From CALDTK01 sp965213735 (GTDB lineage: Bacteria; Bacteroidota; Bacteroidia; Chitinophagales; Saprospiraceae), in NCBI GenBank assembly GCA_965213735.1, contig CBDCAB010000005.1:1612001-1676000 (forward strand): a stretch of DNA of 64,000 nt, written 5' to 3'. Positions 34,301 to 43,900 of the stretch are shown here, one piece after another (positions within the stretch are counted from its first letter, which is position 1; each line of letters starts with the position of its first letter). The notes under the pieces are model-generated. The model had not been told where the DNA came from, did no database searches, and saw only the letters and a list, made by a program, of their open reading frames with translations. A program made the translations under genes and the position numbers.

Positions 34301-35581
34301 TTAAAATAAAACGCCTTGTGCGGGGCGGGCTTTTTGAGCCATGGGGGCAATGAGTCTATCCCGCAGCACGGAAGGATCCCAGTGGAGGTAGCGGGTGTTG
34401 TGATCGGGCACGTGGAGGAAGTATTGGGCTCTGCTCCACACTACGCCAATGCGCTTGAGGTCGGCCACACGGATAAGGCCTGACTTACGAGCACTTATGA
34501 TGCGCTGCGCAGACTTGTGGCCCAGACCTGGCACACGCAGCAGGGTACGCTCATCAGCTGTATTCACATCAACTGGAAATGCCTCGGGGTGGCGGAGGGC
34601 CCAACCCAGTTTTGGATCAACCTGCTCATCTAGGTTGCCGTGGTCTGGATCCAAAATCTCATCGAGGGCAAAGCCGTATTGCCGCATCAGCCAATCAGCT
34701 TGATATAAGCGGTGCTCGCGAAGCAGCGGGGGAGTAGCCATTTCAGGTATGCGGGTATCTGTAGCTATTGGAATATAACCTGAGTAATACACCCTCCGCA
34801 GACCTTGATACTTATAAAGCGAATCAGCGAGCTTAAGAACTTCCGTATCATTTTCCGGTGTAGCACCTACTACGAGCTGGGTGCTTTGGCCGCCTGGAGA
34901 AAATTTGACGTTGCCTCCGGTGCTCGTGGTGCCGGAGTTGAGGTAGAGTTTTGGCGTAAGCTGCTCGCGCTTATTATCAGAAATGCGGTCGCGGAGGTAG
35001 CTCATGGGCTCCATCACCTCTTTATAGTTCTTCTCTGGTGCGACGTGTTTTAGCGAAAGCTCGCTAGGTATTTCAATGTTTACGCTGAGGCGGTCGGCAA
35101 CACGGCCGGCGCGTTCGAGGAGTTCGTCGCTTGCGCCAGGGATGGCTTTGAGGTGGATGTAGCCGCCAAACTTGTGTTCGTGACGAAGTTTTTCTCCAAT
35201 GAGCACGAGGCGCTCCATGGTGGTGTCGCTATCCTTGAAGATGCCGCTGCTGAGGAAGAGGCCTTCGATATAATTGCGACGGTAGAAGCCGATGGTAAGG
35301 TCGACGACTTCTTGCACGGTAAAGGCTGCGCGCTTGATATCGTTGCTGCGCCTTGAGATGCAGTAGGCGCAATCGAAAATGCAATGGTTGGTAAGTAGGA
35401 TTTTGAGCAGGCTAACGCAGCGCCCGTCGGGGGTGTAGCTGTGGCAGATGCCCATGCCGGTGGTGTTGCCGAGACCACCTTTTTCGGCTTCGCGCTTAGA
35501 ACCTGACGAGGCGCAGCTCACGTCGTAGCGGGCGGCAGTCGCGAGGATTTGCAGTTTTTCGCGGATGCGTTCGGTGAGCAA
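34301..35581 (-). CDS. Putative DNA modification/repair radical SAM protein
   Basis: 426 residues. A radical-SAM cluster motif, CIFDCAYC (Cys67, Cys71, Cys74), binds 4Fe-4S and SAM. Earlier residues (TTGMGICHSYTPDGRCVSLL) are typical of the family annotated as putative DNA modification/repair radical SAM protein. The C-terminus has a helix-hairpin-helix region (VNTADERTLLRVPGLGHKSA, about 338-357), which binds DNA nonspecifically. The usual neighbour, a DUF4130-type protein, is not visible next to it. Its stop codon abuts the last repeat unit of R3, so the array may have grown into, or replaced, its 3' flank. Confidence 0.88.
   Translation of the reverse strand: MLTERIREKLQILATAARYDVSCASSGSKREAEKGGLGNTTGMGICHSYTPDGRCVSLLKILLTNHCIFDCAYCISRRSNDIKRAAFTVQEVVDLTIGFYRRNYIEGLFLSSGIFKDSDTTMERLVLIGEKLRHEHKFGGYIHLKAIPGASDELLERAGRVADRLSVNIEIPSELSLKHVAPEKNYKEVMEPMSYLRDRISDNKREQLTPKLYLNSGTTSTGGNVKFSPGGQSTQLVVGATPENDTEVLKLADSLYKYQGLRRVYYSGYIPIATDTRIPEMATPPLLREHRLYQADWLMRQYGFALDEILDPDHGNLDEQVDPKLGWALRHPEAFPVDVNTADERTLLRVPGLGHKSAQRIISARKSGLIRVADLKRIGVVWSRAQYFLHVPDHNTRYLHWDPSVLRDRLIAPMAQKARPAQGVLF
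35046..35059 (+). repeat. Near-copy of iterated 14-mer (GTTTTAGCGAAAGC)
   Basis: One base differs from the main word. The same variant recurs at 38156-38169 in the methyltransferase gene. Confidence 0.55.
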
Positions 35582-35706
35582 GAGGCGGAGGCTTTAGCGT
35601 CAATGAAGGTAACACAAAACGTGTCAAGCTGTTGTGGATTTCGTGAGGCTTTGCAACTTCACAACACAAAATTAGCTGATGTTGCAGCTGAGCTTACCTT
35701 TCACGC

Positions 35707-36690
35707 ATGAAGGATGTTGAAAGTTCGCGTTTGCTATCAGATTTAGGTCGGGTATTGACGGCCATTACAGCCTTGGTAGCCTCATATGCGCCAGCGCAGG
35801 CTCAAGGAAGTCTGGAGCGCGTGGTAATTGAGGGTACAGCACTGACAATTGTGCCTCCTGCGGGATTCGTAGCGAGCGAACGTTTCCGTGGATTTGAGAG
35901 CGTAGAGTATTCGGGGGCTATGATAATGGTCATGGAGATGCCTGCGCCTTTCGCGGAGGCAACTGCTGGCTTTGATGAAGGTCCACTCGCTGCCAATGGC
36001 ATGGAGCTGCTGGGGCGCGACCCGATTAAAGTTGGGGAGGTCAGGGGATTGAGGCTTGATTTGGCACAAGAGGCAGAAGGCATGCGCTTTCGCAAAACCC
36101 TAGTTGTATTTGGCGACAGCAGTAAAACGACGATGGTGAATGCAACTTGGCTGGCGGAAGATGAAGAAGCGCTGGCGGGTCGAATGGCTGCGAGTCTTGC
36201 GAGTATAGAGCTGGATGAGGCCTTAGCTGCTGATCCGCGGGGTGCGCTTGATTTTAGCCTTGATGAGTCGGTGGGCAATCTTCGCCAGGCGGCGGTGGTG
36301 GGTACGAGTTTGCTAGTAAATCGCAAGGGCAAAATCGAAAAGGATGCTGCTGACTTTACGGCGGTGTTGGTGGATCGCAGTTATTCTGCACCCATTATAG
36401 CCGACCCAGAATTATTTGTCGAGCTGCGCATGCGTCAATTACCTGGCAACTGGCATTTAGCCGCTGATGCTGCAGTAGAAAAGGTCACGTATGGTGGCTT
36501 AGAGGGCTATCAACTCCGCGCTGTTGATGAGTCTTCTGAGCGCGGTGAAGCAGCAACTATAGCAGTGGTTTATGAGACGGAGGGTGGCTACTTTGTATTG
36601 ATGGGGATGTATAGGTTAGGGGATGTGCAGGGTCAGGCTGATGCGGAGGAGGTGATGGGGAGTTTTGGGGGGGAGAGAGGTGGGAAATGA
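35707..36690 (+). CDS. Hypothetical secreted protein, 327 aa
   Basis: The N-terminus (MKDVESSRLLSDLGRVLTAI, then a hydrophobic run ending SYAPAQAQG) looks like a signal peptide with cleavage near residue 32. The body is a two-part alpha/beta protein: VIEGTALTIVPPAGFVASER recurs in spirit as a second half near residue 190. No catalytic motif or named family is recognised. The C-terminal codons (GSFGGERGGK) lie in the beginning of a GTGGGAA-type tandem repeat, so the native C-terminus may have been altered. Confidence 0.75.
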   Translation: MKDVESSRLLSDLGRVLTAITALVASYAPAQAQGSLERVVIEGTALTIVPPAGFVASERFRGFESVEYSGAMIMVMEMPAPFAEATAGFDEGPLAANGMELLGRDPIKVGEVRGLRLDLAQEAEGMRFRKTLVVFGDSSKTTMVNATWLAEDEEALAGRMAASLASIELDEALAADPRGALDFSLDESVGNLRQAAVVGTSLLVNRKGKIEKDAADFTAVLVDRSYSAPIIADPELFVELRMRQLPGNWHLAADAAVEKVTYGGLEGYQLRAVDESSERGEAATIAVVYETEGGYFVLMGMYRLGDVQGQADAEEVMGSFGGERGGK

Positions 36691-36790
36691 GAGGTGGGAA
36701 GTGGGAAGTGGGAAGTGGGAAATGAGAGGCTAGAGGCTAGAACGCTCCGCTGCTGGAGGCTGGACTACTGTTCTGGGGTGGGATGTGGGA
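36675..36790. repeat. GTGGGAA tandem repeat and dispersed repeat family B (copy 2)
   Basis: Short tandem units GTGGGAA/GTGGGAAAT run from 36675 to about 36725. Positions 36728-36780 are the reverse complement of the segment at 18043-18092. The 300 bases between here and the RluF-like start are AT-rich and hold only a doubtful 64-residue frame that starts in the repeat. Confidence 0.75.
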
Positions 36791-37081
36791 GGTGAGATGG
36801 GATCATCTTCTCTATCATAAAATTAACTATAGAAGAATTGGTGGGTTGCGCATGCTGTTAGTAGGTGAGCTAAAGTTGTGGATTTATGTGAGTGTGAGGA
36901 CTGTAAATGACGGATATTACGCAGAGGCATCTGGCAGTATAATATACATGCATACATGTCCGCAAGAATTCACTTAAATATGGGCGACATAAGCACATAA
37001 GATTTGAATTAATGAACTATGTATCTTACCCTGCGCAACCGCGTTTCTTAAACTGAATGCGCTTAAATTTGTTTCCCTCCC

Positions 37082-37816
37082 ATGGCCCAAGGCACCTCCC
37101 TCAATAAATATATCGCCGCCTCCGGACGCTGCTCTAGACGTGAAGCCGATGAACTCGTCAAGGCCGGACGTGTAACCTTGAATGGCATCATAGCCGTCGG
37201 TGGCAACCGCGTCAACCGCAATGATGTAGTGCTCATCGATGGGGAGCCCGTTGGTCGAAAGCCTAATGCCGTGTGGCTCGCTTACCACAAGCCGGTGGGG
37301 ATAACGTGTACAACTGATAAGCGTGATCCGAGCAATATCATCGACGCCGTTAAGTATCCCGGAAGGGTATTCCCCGTAGGTCGTCTCGATAAAAATTCTG
37401 AAGGTCTCATCTGGCTCACCAACGATGGTGATGAAGTCAATAAAATCCTCCGCGCCGCCAACGAGCACGAAAAGGAATACATCGTCACTGTCGATAAAGC
37501 TATATCACTCACTTTTCTGAGGCGACTGGCTGAGGGCGTTTACCTCCCGGAGCTGAAAGTGAAGACCAAACCTGCTCAAGTCGAACAAGTGGGGCTAAAA
37601 ACCTTTCGCATCGTTATCGTGCAGGGCCTCAATCGGCAAATCCGTCGTATGTGTGAAGCGCTCGACCACCGCGTGCGTCGCTTGAGGCGGACCCGCATTA
37701 TGTTTATGCCCCTCGGCAAGCTCGAGCTCGGCGTGGCACGTGATTTTACAGGCAATGAAGTTCGGTTGCTCAAACATGCCCTCAAGGATTCGAGTGGAGC
37801 GCCCGCCGCCGGATAA
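37082..37816 (+). CDS. rluF: 23S rRNA pseudouridine synthase, RluF-like
   Basis: 244 residues. An N-terminal S4 RNA-binding domain (SLNKYIAASGRCSRREADEL) is followed by the RluB/RluE/RluF catalytic domain. AYHKPVGITCTTD (68-80) and VGRLDKNSEGLIWLTNDGD with catalytic Asp103 are diagnostic. GLNRQIRRMCEALDHRVRRL is the conserved RNA-contact motif. In E. coli RluF modifies U2604 of 23S rRNA; the exact target here is inferred. The upstream region is AT-rich. The methyltransferase gene follows 23 bases later. Confidence 0.92.
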   Translation: MAQGTSLNKYIAASGRCSRREADELVKAGRVTLNGIIAVGGNRVNRNDVVLIDGEPVGRKPNAVWLAYHKPVGITCTTDKRDPSNIIDAVKYPGRVFPVGRLDKNSEGLIWLTNDGDEVNKILRAANEHEKEYIVTVDKAISLTFLRRLAEGVYLPELKVKTKPAQVEQVGLKTFRIVIVQGLNRQIRRMCEALDHRVRRLRRTRIMFMPLGKLELGVARDFTGNEVRLLKHALKDSSGAPAAG

Positions 37817-37839
37817 GGAGACGCTACTTTCGCCCAGTT

Positions 37840-38625
37840 ATGAAACGCCAACTCACCAACCTCGCCAAACGTACGCTCCCCTTTGGCCTGCGCCTCAAGT
37901 TGCGCCAAGCGAATTGGCAACGCCGCTACCGCCAGCAACGCAAAGCCTTAGCACCAGGCACGCCCGCCGTTTACTGCCCCGTGGCACAAGCACCTTTTGC
38001 GTGCTTCATAAAGCAAGGCCACGACCTGCTCACACCGAGCAATGGCGCCCGCGCAAGACACCGTCTAATTTGGCTCTTTCTCGAACGCGAAACTCATCTA
38101 CTTACCCGGCCGCAGCGCATGCTCCACGTAGCGCCGGAAGTATGCCTACTGCCTCGTTTTAGCGAAAGCGAGAAGATAGATTATGTGCCAGGAGATAAGT
38201 TTGTGGATGGCTATGGCGACCAGGCGGGAGTGACTTACCTCGATCTGTTGGATATGGATTATCCAGATGCGCATTTTGATTTTATTCTTTGCAATCACGT
38301 GCTCGAACACATTCCTGATGATGCCACTGCAATGGCCGAGCTGTTTCGGACACTTAAACCCGGCGGGACTTGCCTCATCACTGTGCCTATTAAAGAGACA
38401 CTGACACAGACCTACGAGAATCCCGATGTTGATGGTCCGCGCCAGCGCGAGGAACACTTCGGGCAATGGGACCATGTGCGCTGGTATGGACTCGATATCG
38501 CTGATAGATTAAGTGCTGCAGGCTTTGCAGTAGATATGAATCGCTACGGCCAAAATTTTGATGCTGAAGATTATAGGCGTTTTGGTCTCAACGATAACAT
38601 TCTCGTTGTCTGCCGCAAAACTTAA
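37840..38625 (+). CDS. SAM-dependent methyltransferase
   Basis: 261 residues. The first ~85 residues are basic and predicted to be helical. Then a class I fold: RMLHVAPEVCLLPRFSE, VTYLDLLDMDYPDAHFDFIL and CNHVLEHIPDDATAMAELF (motifs I-III) and LKPGGTCLITVPIKETLTQ. The His/Glu of NHVLEH are typical of the type 11 methyltransferase family. Substrate unknown. It is possibly cotranscribed with the RluF-like gene and converges with purD. A near-copy of the iterated 14-mer spans 38156-38169. Confidence 0.85.
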   Translation: MKRQLTNLAKRTLPFGLRLKLRQANWQRRYRQQRKALAPGTPAVYCPVAQAPFACFIKQGHDLLTPSNGARARHRLIWLFLERETHLLTRPQRMLHVAPEVCLLPRFSESEKIDYVPGDKFVDGYGDQAGVTYLDLLDMDYPDAHFDFILCNHVLEHIPDDATAMAELFRTLKPGGTCLITVPIKETLTQTYENPDVDGPRQREEHFGQWDHVRWYGLDIADRLSAAGFAVDMNRYGQNFDAEDYRRFGLNDNILVVCRKT

Positions 38626-38670
38626 TTCCGACCTTTGCAAATGTTGAGTTTAGCAATTATCGGTCTAACC

Positions 38671-39924
38671 TCACCTACCGATATCATTTCTGTAAAATGC
38701 ACCTTCAAAAGAGACTAAACTTGCCGATCGTCGACACATTTCTGCGGCTTCGGCGCCAGTAAGGCCGTAGCTGCTGAGCATGAGTACCCGGCCTCCGGAA
38801 GTAACAAGCTTCCTATCGTTTTCAACTACGCCGGCTAGAAAGGGAATACTCGAATCAACTCGGTCTAATCCTTGAATAATCTTCCCTTTTTCGTAGGTGC
38901 CGGGATATCCGCCCGATGCCATTACTAAGGTAGCAGCTGCGCGACTATCAACGCTTATTTGGCGCTGTGCTAAAGTTCCATCAAACAGGCTCTGGAAATG
39001 CTGCAACAGGTCACTTTTCACCCGCGGCATAATTGCCTCCGTTTCAGGATCGCCAAAGCGGCAATTATATTCGATGACATATGGCTCTTCGTTTACCAGA
39101 ATTAGCCCCAAAAAGATTATGCCAACGTAGCTTATGTTGCGCGATTGTAAGCCTGATAAGGTCGGTGTGATAATTCGATCACGCACCTTAGCCATAACGT
39201 GTTTGTCGACAAACGGCACTGGACTAACAGCGCCCATTCCTCCTGTATTAGGCCCTGTATCGCCATCACCTACGCGTTTGTAATCACGCGCAACGGGAAA
39301 TAACTGATAATCCCGTCCATCAGTCAGCACAAATACGCTAAATTCAGGTCCATCTAGAAATTCTTCTATTACAACTGTTGTGCTCGCAGCTCCAAATTTA
39401 CCTGCAAACATTTCATCGAGTTCGCGCTCTGCCTCTGCAAGAGTATCTACAATGAGAACTCCTTTCCCAGCAGCAAGGCCATCAGCCTTTAGTACATAAG
39501 GAGGTGTGAGCTTCCGCAAATACTCCTTTGCACCCGCCGCGTCGTTATGAAAAGTTTCGTAGCCAGCAGTTGGAATATTAAATTCTGCCATGAACGATTT
39601 AGAAAATGCCTTAGAGCCTTCGAGTTGTGCACCAGCTCGTTTGGGGCCGACGACATTTAATTTGGGCAGTTTTGCCGAAAGGCTATCTACTAAACCTCCC
39701 ACCAGCGGAATCTCTGGCCCAACCACCACCATATCAATTTGCTCGCTTTCGCAAAATCTGATCACTGCCTCATGATCATCAACATCGAGGTCAACGTTGC
39801 TACCTACCTGCGCCGTACCAGCATTGCCAGGAGCGATAAAAAGCCGCACGAGCCGCTCAGACTGGGCAAGTTTCCAAGCCAAAGCATGCTCGCGACCGCC
39901 AGAGCCAATGAGGAGGAGGTGCAT
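38671..39924 (-). CDS. purD: Phosphoribosylamine-glycine ligase
   Basis: Second step of purine synthesis, joining glycine to phosphoribosylamine with ATP. The ATG at 39924 (MHLLLIGSGGREHALAW) is the family N-terminus. The frame to 40008 adds 28 unlikely residues. 417 residues of ATP-grasp fold: VVGPEIPLVGGLVDSL, KADGLAAGKGVLIVDT, VVIEEFLDGPEFSVF and GPNTGGMGAVSPVPF, ending in EYNCRFGDPETEAIMPR. It lies apart from purF in this window, so purine genes are scattered. 39669 is a copy of the sister 14-mer. Confidence 0.96.
   Translation of the reverse strand: MHLLLIGSGGREHALAWKLAQSERLVRLFIAPGNAGTAQVGSNVDLDVDDHEAVIRFCESEQIDMVVVGPEIPLVGGLVDSLSAKLPKLNVVGPKRAGAQLEGSKAFSKSFMAEFNIPTAGYETFHNDAAGAKEYLRKLTPPYVLKADGLAAGKGVLIVDTLAEAERELDEMFAGKFGAASTTVVIEEFLDGPEFSVFVLTDGRDYQLFPVARDYKRVGDGDTGPNTGGMGAVSPVPFVDKHVMAKVRDRIITPTLSGLQSRNISYVGIIFLGLILVNEEPYVIEYNCRFGDPETEAIMPRVKSDLLQHFQSLFDGTLAQRQISVDSRAAATLVMASGGYPGTYEKGKIIQGLDRVDSSIPFLAGVVENDRKLVTSGGRVLMLSSYGLTGAEAAEMCRRSASLVSFEGAFYRNDIGR
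39669..39682 (+). repeat. Sister 14-mer GTTTTGCCGAAAGG (copy 4)
   Basis: Exact copy in purD. The coding strand reads Leu-Ser-Ala-Lys-Leu. Confidence 0.8.
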
Positions 39925-40119
39925 GTGAAGTGTTTTGTCGAGTGGGAGCTGAATTAGAGGATCAGGTCGACCAATGATAGTAGAAAATTCAAAGTTTGTA
40001 CAAGCCATGCCCGAGCGTTACCAAGCGCGGTAGATTCGATGCCAAAGTGTATCTAGCGGCCAACGGCACTCTGGAGGCAGCTCTGCGAAAAGGCTGCCGA
40101 CCAAATTTGCAGCAAACCT

Positions 40120-40734
40120 ATGTACGACTACCTCCAAGGCGCCATCACTCAAAAGGCGAGTCACGCACTCGTGCTCGATGTGAGTGGGGTAGGGTATCGC
40201 ATCAATATCTCGCTGCAGACTTATGCGGCGCTTAATGAGCAAGAGTCGGCCAAGCTTTTTATCCACTATCACGTGAATGGGCAGGACTACACGCCCACGC
40301 TGTTTGGCTTCGCTACCACCACCGAGCGCGAAGTGTTCGAACTGCTGACGAGCGTGCAAGGCGTGGGTACCAATACGGCTCGCATCATACTCTCGAGCCT
40401 CAAACCCGAGGAATTGGCGGCGGCAGTGACGCAGGAGCGCGAGGATGTATTTAAGAGTATTAAAGGTGTGGGCCCGAAAACAGCCAAGCGTATACTGCTC
40501 GACTTAAAAGAAAAGGTGGGCAAAGCGCTCGGTGGAGAAACTGCTGATGGTGTGACGTTAAATCTTCCTGCAGCTGAAAATTCTGCGCGTACCGCTGCTT
40601 TGCAAGCACTCGTGGCCCTTGGCTACTCGAAAATTCCGGCACAGCGGGCGCTGAACCGTGTGCACAAAGCGCGTCCCGAACTCACAACTGACGGCGATCT
40701 GGTGCGTGCAGCCCTGGCCGAACTCCGCAAGTAG
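40120..40734 (+). CDS. ruvA: Holliday junction branch migration protein RuvA
   Basis: 204 residues. The N-terminal OB-fold (MYDYLQGAITQKASHALVLD) is followed by two helix-hairpin-helix motifs, LLTSVQGVGTNTARIIL and VFKSIKGVGPKTAKRILLDL, and a C-terminal RuvB-binding domain (ALQALVALGYSKIPAQRALN). It binds the four-way junction as a tetramer and loads RuvB. In Bacteroidota ruvA commonly precedes sprA, as here (208-base gap). Confidence 0.96.
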   Translation: MYDYLQGAITQKASHALVLDVSGVGYRINISLQTYAALNEQESAKLFIHYHVNGQDYTPTLFGFATTTEREVFELLTSVQGVGTNTARIILSSLKPEELAAAVTQEREDVFKSIKGVGPKTAKRILLDLKEKVGKALGGETADGVTLNLPAAENSARTAALQALVALGYSKIPAQRALNRVHKARPELTTDGDLVRAALAELRK

Positions 40735-40942
40735 AGCCAGCCAGCTACATTCGCGGCCCCAATCGAAACACCTTCCGGGCGCCTACGTACACCGGGCAAT
40801 GCTAAATTTTGGAGACTTGGGCCATATCGATGTCCAGAGTGCAGTTAAATGAACAAATCGCCGCTTCGCCGCGACCGAATCTATACTAACTGCACCTGTT
40901 ACGGCGATACATCCCCGTAATCCCGACCGATATCCTGTCCGC

Positions 40943-43900
40943 ATGGACGCGAAGCGACGAATGAAGTCAACCCTCACTTTTCTCTCTGGTATTCTACTGC
41001 TCGTTGCATTCGGCTCCGTCGAGGGCGCCGCAGCACGTACTCCCGCCGAGAGTCTGCAGGACACCGTGCCCCCAATTACTGAGCGCGACGGCGATTTCAT
41101 CACTTCTGGCAACAACAATGCAATCGACCTGCGTGACCCAGCGGCCGTAACCCAGGAGGTGGAGTACGACCCAATCACCAACCGCTACATCGTCACCGAG
41201 CGCATTGGGGAAAGTTACTTTCGCTCGCCCACCTACCTCACCTTCGAAGAGTACAATGCCTACCGCGAGCGCCAGCAACGGCAGCGGTATTTCGACCAGC
41301 TGCAAGGCGTGTCTAATAATGACGGCGCAGGCATCGATGGCCTCGAAGATCCTATCGAAGCTATTGATGTGCAAAATGATCTGATCGACCGGCTCTTCGG
41401 TGGCTCAGAGGTCAACATTGATACACGGGGCAACATCGACCTCACCTTTGGAGTCGACTTTCGAACGGTCAAGAATCCGGCTTATACCATTCGCCAGCAG
41501 CGCCAGGGAGGCTTCGATTTTAAGATGAACATTCAGATGAATGTTACCGGATCGATTGGCTCAAAGCTGCAGCTCAGCAGCTCGTATAACAACAACGCCA
41601 ACTTCAGCTTCGACCGCCAGCTAATCAAGGTGACCTATAATGCAGCGGAGTTTGGCGAGGATCAAATCTTGCAGAACATAGAGGCCGGTAATGTCTCGCT
41701 GCCGCTGCGCTCTAACTTGATTCAAGGCTCCCAAGGTCTGCTCGGCGTGCGCGCCGATCTTAAGTTTGGTCACCTCAAAGTGACTGCCTTGGCTAGCCAG
41801 CAAAAGACCAAGCGCGACGAGATTGAGATTCAAGGCGGCGCTCAATTTCAGGAGTACGCGGTGCGGGCGGATGAATACGATGAGAACCGGCACTTTCTCC
41901 TTTCGCACTTTAATCGGCAACAATTCGAAGGGGCGCTGCAAAATCTCCCCAACGTTACTTCGCTGTTTAAGATCAACCGCATTGAGGTGTGGATCACCAA
42001 TGATCGCGACCAGACGGAGGGTGTGCGCGAGCTTGTGGCGCTGGCTGACTTAGGCGAGAGCCTCCGCCTCACCGATCCTAGTATCGATCTCAATCCGGGC
42101 AATGGCAGCTCTATTGGCCGCGAGTTGCTTCCAGACAATGAGGCTAACGAATTATATGCAGATCTTATCGCCGACCCAAGTACGCGCTTTAAGCAAAATG
42201 TAACTGATCGCCTCCAGCGGCCACCGTTTAGTTTTCAGCAATCGACTGACTTTGAGCGGGTGCGGGCACGACTGCTTACGCCAAACGAATTTTCTTATCA
42301 TCCAGAGCTTGGCTTTGTCAGTATTAATGTCAATGTACGGCCCGACCAAGTACTTGCAGTTGCCTACGAGTACACCTATAATGGTAAAGTGTATAAGGTC
42401 GGCGAGTTTTCTAATGATCTCCCTGTAGTTACGGGTGTGAATGCAGATACTTCTCAGGGCAATGCAGCTACTGGTGATCTGACGGTGCTGTTTACGCGTC
42501 TGCTCAAAAGTACCACGCCACGAGTCGATGTGCCGACCTGGGATTTGATGATGAAAAACTTCTACAACATTGGCGCTTACCAAGTCAATCGAGAGGATTT
42601 TCGTCTAGATATTACCTATGAAGATCCAGGTGGAGGACAGAAGCGCTTTCTGCCTAGTTCGAATTTGGAAGGTATTCCCCTCATACGCGTCTTCCAGCTC
42701 GATGAGCTCAACGTGCAGCTCGACCCGCAGCCGGATGGAATCTTTGATTTCGTGCCGGGCCTTACGATATATCCCCGTAATGGCCGCATTATGTTTCCGG
42801 TCCTAGAGCCTTTCGGCAAAACCTTAGAAGACACCATAAATTCTCAGGCCCAGCGAGAACGCTATGTTTATAATGTGCTGTACGACTCGACAGTTGTGCG
42901 GGCTAGGGAGTATCCCGAGTTCAACCGCTTCATCATTCGCGGCTCATATAAATCTGCTGTCTCCAATGAAATTAGTTTGGGTGCATTTAATGTGCCGCGA
43001 GGATCAGTGCGTGTGACTGCTGGTGGCCAAATCTTGCGTGAAGGACAGGACTATGAGATCAACTATGGAATCGGTAAAATTACGATCCTAAATGATGCGT
43101 ATCTAAACTCAGGCGTGCCCGTTCGCGTCAGCTTTGAGGACAATGCTGTATTTGGTCTGCAGAATCGCTCGATGGTGGGTCTGCGCGCAGATTATGAATT
43201 TAGTAAAAAGCTAAGTTTGGGTGCGACCTATTTGCACTTGTTCGAGCGACCGTTTACGCAGAAAGTTAATGTGGGTGATGACCCTATCAACAACCGCATC
43301 TACGGACTCGATCTGGTCTACGGAGATGATGCGCCGTGGCTCACGCGGATAGTTGATAATATTCCTGGTCTATCGACGAAGGAAATGTCTACCATCAACT
43401 TTACAGCCGAGGCAGCTTTGCTCAAACCTGGTCACTCAAAAGCTATTGACGTTAAGAAAGGTGAGGGAGGTACAGTTTATGTCGACGACTTCGAAGGTAG
43501 TTCTTCTGGGTTTGATCTGAAGACACCTATTAATGCGTGGACGCTCGCCAGTACTCCGCAGGGCAATCCGCTATTTCCAGAATCGAGAGAAAGCAACTCA
43601 ACCATCATTAACGCCAACCGTGCGCTACTAAATTGGTACCGGATCGATCAACAGGGACGTGGCGCCAGGGCCAATGAGGATCCTTATGCGGTACAAATTA
43701 ATCCGCAGGACTTGTTTCCTGGCCGCCAGCTCAATAGCTTTCAGAATAACGCGCTGTTTACGTTTGACCTGTCTTACTACCCGCGCATGCGTGGACCTTA
43801 CAACTATGATATACCAGGCGGTTATCCAGGCCTCACCGCTGGACTAGAATCGACGGGCGAATTACTCGAACCCGAGACGCGCTGGGGAGGTATTATGCGG

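Noticed and set aside
33883..34350. Three overlapping frames of 109-155 residues rich in Arg-Asp-Arg-Ser-Thr
   Set aside because: They arise because the 29-bp repeat unit is open in all three frames. They lack any non-repeat content.
36783..36977. 64-residue ORF after the GTGGGAA repeats
   Set aside because: Starts inside a repeat and has no recognisable features; could be chance.
35046..38169. GTTTTAGCGAAAGC as a separate motif family
   Set aside because: Only two copies seen; treated as variants of the main word until genome-wide counts exist.
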